Position numbers and translations under genes: made by a program
The notes under the pieces: generated by a model
Told to the model about the DNA's origin: nothing
Databases searched by the model: none
The model's input: only the letters and a program-made list of their open reading frames with translations
Assembly (NCBI GenBank): GCA_938041595.1
Contig: CALITN010000130.1
Location: 1-9,339, forward strand
Length of the DNA stretch: 9,339 bases
Reading direction: 5' to 3'
Source: an uncultured Flavobacteriaceae bacterium
Lineage (GTDB): Bacteria; Bacteroidota; Bacteroidia; Flavobacteriales; Flavobacteriaceae
In this document: positions 6,946 to 9,339 of the stretch, piece by piece
Position numbering within the stretch: position 1 is the stretch's first letter
How the letters are laid out: every line of letters starts with the position of its first letter

Positions 6946-7753
6946 TGGTAAAAGGATGTTTTAGATTTTTAAAATTCTCCAGATCAGCCTTGATACTTCC
7001 TACAGCTAAATCGGCTTGCATACGAAGGGGAATGCGATTTTGATCGTCAGACACCCAGAGAGTTACACTTTCGTGCTCCCGAAAGACCCGTCCCGATTGG
7101 ACAATGGGGCGAAACTTGAGCGAGGGTACGATCCCAAATTTAGTGCTGATATTTTGTTTGCCGATAAACTTGAGTTTGAACAAATAATTTTCGCTATCAA
7201 AAAACATATTGATGGCAAAACTCTCATTGGGGGTCAAGTCTTGTGCAGGAAGAAAATTCCGCAAATAATAAAAGGCAGAAATTAAGTCTTGTGCTTTGTC
7301 ATTGAAGGGATAAAAGGCTTTGGTATTTTTCTTTTTATTGTAGACCAAAGCTTGTTTGGTCTCTTGGTCAAAGTCGATTTCTATGTCTTTGGTATAGCCT
7401 CCCTCATCAATGTTGCGGATGGATTTATAAGGAACACCGGTCACGGTGTCAAAGTAGCTTTCATAATGATCTTCCACCTTAAAAAACCAACGGGCGAGGC
7501 CAACGGTTTTCCCATACCCTTTGGCATGAAAAACAGAGCGTCCGTTGAGGGTCGTCTTGTCCACCTCGAGTGTGGCAATCGAGGCATTAAAAAACCCATA
7601 GTGGATTCGAAATTCAAACCACTCCTTGTCTCCAAAAGCATTATTGGATTGGGTGTTAGGAACAATCGCTTGGGTAGTTTCAGAGGTTTGAGCGTGGGCG
7701 ACTGAAAAGACGATAATTCCGAGCAATAAGGCGGCTGCACTTTTCATTTTCAT
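6929..7753 (-). CDS. Exported DUF3108-domain protein
   Basis: The 274-residue product starts with a clear Sec signal peptide: MKMK, a hydrophobic core at about 5-18 and an AHA-Q cleavage site after residue 21. The mature protein is predicted to be periplasmic or associated with the envelope. The rest matches my memory of the DUF3108 family: an N-terminal block from about residue 45 (FEFRIHYGFFNASIATLEV), then GLARWFFKVEDHYESYFD, DLISAFYYLR near the middle and a beta-rich C-terminus with VTLWVSDDQNRIPLRM. The molecular function of DUF3108 is not established. It has a second ATG two codons in (7747); I chose the first because both leave the signal peptide intact and the first lies a few bases after a candidate promoter. 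Its last 17 bases overlap the M23 gene, which suggests joint expression and perhaps a shared envelope role; that role is inferred. Confidence 0.9.
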   Translation of the reverse strand: MKMKSAAALLLGIIVFSVAHAQTSETTQAIVPNTQSNNAFGDKEWFEFRIHYGFFNASIATLEVDKTTLNGRSVFHAKGYGKTVGLARWFFKVEDHYESYFDTVTGVPYKSIRNIDEGGYTKDIEIDFDQETKQALVYNKKKNTKAFYPFNDKAQDLISAFYYLRNFLPAQDLTPNESFAINMFFDSENYLFKLKFIGKQNISTKFGIVPSLKFRPIVQSGRVFREHESVTLWVSDDQNRIPLRMQADLAVGSIKADLENFKNLKHPFTIEVSQ

Positions 7754-7760
7754 ACCGATA

Positions 7761-7768
7761 CAAAAGTA
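7761..7768 (-). promoter_or_regulatory. Candidate -7 promoter element for the DUF3108 gene
   Basis: On the minus strand these bases read TACTTTTG, an exact match to the Bacteroidota -7 consensus TAnnTTTG, in the 24-base gap after uvrC. Only 7 bases separate it from the ATG at 7753, so a transcript starting here would have almost no leader. No TTG lies at the usual upstream distance. It could give the DUF3108-M23-pgi genes a start of their own besides read-through from uvrC, or be chance. Confidence 0.35.
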
Positions 7769-7777
7769 GAAAATCTT

Positions 7778-9339
7778 TTAAGAAGCAGCGGGGGAATTCA
7801 AATTATCAAATAGCACACTCCCTTTATGTGCTCCCAAGACTTGAATTAAATCTTCTTTGGAAGCTGTTTTCATGCGTTTAAGGGACTTAAATTTTTTCAA
7901 AAGAAGCGCCTTTGTTTTAGGGCCAATCCCAGGGATTTGATCCAATTCAGAACCTAAAGCTCCTTTACTTCTTCGGTTTCGGTGCAGTGTAATTCCAAAG
8001 CGGTGGGCTTCATTTCTCAGTTGTTGGATGATTTTGAGTGTTTCTGATTTTTTGTCCAAGTAGAGTGGGATGGGATCTTCCGGGAAATAAAGTTCTTCCA
8101 AGCGTTTGGCAATACCAATGATGGCAATTTTGCCACGTAGTCCCAGGGCATCCAAACTTTTCAGAGCAGAGGATAACTGTCCTTTGCCTCCATCAATCAC
8201 AATAAGTTGTGGGAGGGATTCGCTTTCGTCCAGCAGGCGGCGATAACGCCGGAAGACTACTTCTTCCATGGAAGCAAAATCATTGGGTCCTTCCACAGTT
8301 TTGATCTTAAAATGACGGTAGTCTTTTTTGCTCGGTTTGCCATTTTTGAAAACAACACAAGCAGCCACAGGATTTGATCCCTGAATATTGGAGTTGTCAA
8401 AACACTCAATGTGAGTGGGTTCGGCACTGAGCCGAAGATCTGTTTTCATTTGCCCCATTAGCCTTTTTTCATGTCGGTCGGGATCTACAATCTTCATTTG
8501 TTTGAACCGTTCCATTCGGAAATATTTGGCATTCCGAAGTGACAAATCCACCAGCTTGCGTTTGTCTCCAATTTGAGGGAGCACGATTTGTATGTCCTGG
8601 CCAAAATCAAGCTTATGTGAACTGTAAATTATCTTGGACTGAGAATGAAAGCGTTGTCGTATTTCAATGGCTGCCAAACGGAGTAGCTCAGCGTCGGTTT
8701 CTTCCATGCGCTTTTTGATTTCTAAGGTGTGAGAGCGGATGATAGAACCGTAGGAGATTTGCAGGAAATTCACATAGCCATAGCTTTCATCGGAAAGGAT
8801 GGTGAAGACATCGACATCACTAATTTTTGGATTCACGATGGTGGACTTGGCCTGATAGTTTTCCAAAACAGCAATTTTGTCCTTCATTTTTTGAGCTTCT
8901 TCAAATTCGAGATGCTCGGCATGGACTTCCATTTGTGCTTTAAACTGTTGCAAAGACTCCTTAAAATTCCCCTTGATGATAGAACGAATCGCCTGAATAT
9001 TTTTTTCATACACTGGGAGTGTCATATTTCCAACACAAGGGCCTAAACAATTTCCTAAATGATATTCTAGACATAGTTTGTATTTGTCTGCGGCAACTTT
9101 ATCAGGGTGTAAGTCGTAATTGCAGGTGCGTAAGGGGTAGATGCCTTTAATTAAGTCAAGTAGGGTTCGTACTGTTTTCATACTGGTGTAGGGACCAAAA
9201 TATTCAGAGCCGTCTTTTATCACCTTTCGGGTGGGAAACACTCTAGGGAAAGCTTCTTTTTTGATACAAATCCAAGGATAGGATTTGTCATCTTTTAACA
9301 TGACATTGTATTTAGGCTGGTATTTTTTGATCAGATTAT
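7778..9339 (-). CDS. uvrC: Excinuclease ABC subunit C, partial (N-terminus beyond window)
   Basis: UvrC makes both incisions around a lesion marked by UvrA and UvrB in nucleotide excision repair. The frame is open to the window edge: upstream of the Met at 9301 it continues NLIKKYQPKYNV, the expected end of the GIY-YIG nuclease domain. About 90 N-terminal residues are therefore missing only because of the window, and the Met at 9301 is internal. Counting from that Met, a cysteine group (Cys60, Cys77, Cys85, Cys89) is followed by a UVR domain that binds UvrB (about 113-150). The RNase H-like second nuclease domain has FDNSN (Asp302), GPNDF (Asp341), VIDGGKGQ (Asp370) and RNEAHRFGI (His433). 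A helix-hairpin-helix DNA-binding tail follows (LDQIPGIGPKTKALLLKKF, about 453-471). The stop is 24 bases before the DUF3108 ATG. No break or missing catalytic residue is seen. Confidence 0.97.
   Translation of the reverse strand, partial: NLIKKYQPKYNVMLKDDKSYPWICIKKEAFPRVFPTRKVIKDGSEYFGPYTSMKTVRTLLDLIKGIYPLRTCNYDLHPDKVAADKYKLCLEYHLGNCLGPCVGNMTLPVYEKNIQAIRSIIKGNFKESLQQFKAQMEVHAEHLEFEEAQKMKDKIAVLENYQAKSTIVNPKISDVDVFTILSDESYGYVNFLQISYGSIIRSHTLEIKKRMEETDAELLRLAAIEIRQRFHSQSKIIYSSHKLDFGQDIQIVLPQIGDKRKLVDLSLRNAKYFRMERFKQMKIVDPDRHEKRLMGQMKTDLRLSAEPTHIECFDNSNIQGSNPVAACVVFKNGKPSKKDYRHFKIKTVEGPNDFASMEEVVFRRYRRLLDESESLPQLIVIDGGKGQLSSALKSLDALGLRGKIAIIGIAKRLEELYFPEDPIPLYLDKKSETLKIIQQLRNEAHRFGITLHRNRRSKGALGSELDQIPGIGPKTKALLLKKFKSLKRMKTASKEDLIQVLGAHKGSVLFDNLNSPAAS

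Noticed and set aside
7289..7705. 138-codon plus-strand frame opposite the DUF3108 gene, and similar frames at 5773-6105, 7016-7285 and 8729-9046
   Set aside because: They are antisense to well-supported genes, with no recognisable family or start context.
7778..9301. UvrC as a naturally short protein lacking the GIY-YIG nuclease domain
   Set aside because: The frame stays open to base 9339 and those extra codons match the end of the GIY-YIG domain, so the loss is only a window-edge effect.
1..9339. CRISPR array, insertion sequence, prophage, tRNA or defence system
   Set aside because: No regularly spaced repeats, recognisable transposase, phage gene, tRNA-like fold or defence-family protein was seen; the window is almost fully taken up by housekeeping genes.

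Overview
The window looks like ordinary chromosomal DNA from a member of the Bacteroidota, most likely the Flavobacteriaceae. The evidence is as follows. All eight genes resemble Bacteroidota housekeeping families. Genes are tightly packed and lack recognisable Shine-Dalgarno sequences. Two intergenic sites match the Bacteroidota -7 promoter consensus TAnnTTTG. The divergent tdk / conserved hypothetical / rsmI order and the DUF3108 - M23 peptidase - pgi order are, from memory, typical of Flavobacteriia. Base composition is moderately AT-rich, and no gene stands out as foreign. Genus cannot be judged by eye.

Layout. Bases 1-420 (minus strand) hold the N-terminal 140 codons of thymidine kinase, cut by the window edge. 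A 78-base gap carries its candidate promoter and separates it from a plus-strand run of three closely spaced genes: an unrecognised 229-residue protein (499-1188), rsmI (1195-1860) and recJ (1868-3553). Spacers of 6 and 7 bases make one operon likely. Next comes a 442-base convergent intergenic region (3554-3995) with AT-rich inverted repeats and a doubtful antisense reading frame that may be a gene remnant.

From 9339 back to 3996 the minus strand carries four tightly linked genes read in the order uvrC (N-terminus outside the window), a DUF3108 exported protein, an M23-family peptidase (probable lipoprotein) and pgi. The uvrC-DUF3108 gap is 24 bases, and the next two junctions overlap by 17 and 20 bases. 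Co-transcription and translational coupling are therefore likely, although the DUF3108 gene may also have its own promoter.

Function. The genes cover nucleotide salvage (Tdk), rRNA methylation (RsmI), DNA repair (RecJ, UvrC), envelope or cell-wall metabolism (DUF3108 protein, M23 peptidase) and central carbon metabolism (Pgi). I see no mobile element, CRISPR array, tRNA, rRNA, toxin-antitoxin or defence system. I did not find an exciting new system. The points most worth a second look are the M23 peptidase whose usual HxH zinc motif reads His-Val-Cys, its apparent TTG start inside the upstream gene, a possible leaderless promoter for the DUF3108 gene, the uncharacterised protein co-encoded with rsmI and recJ, and the structured convergent spacer.
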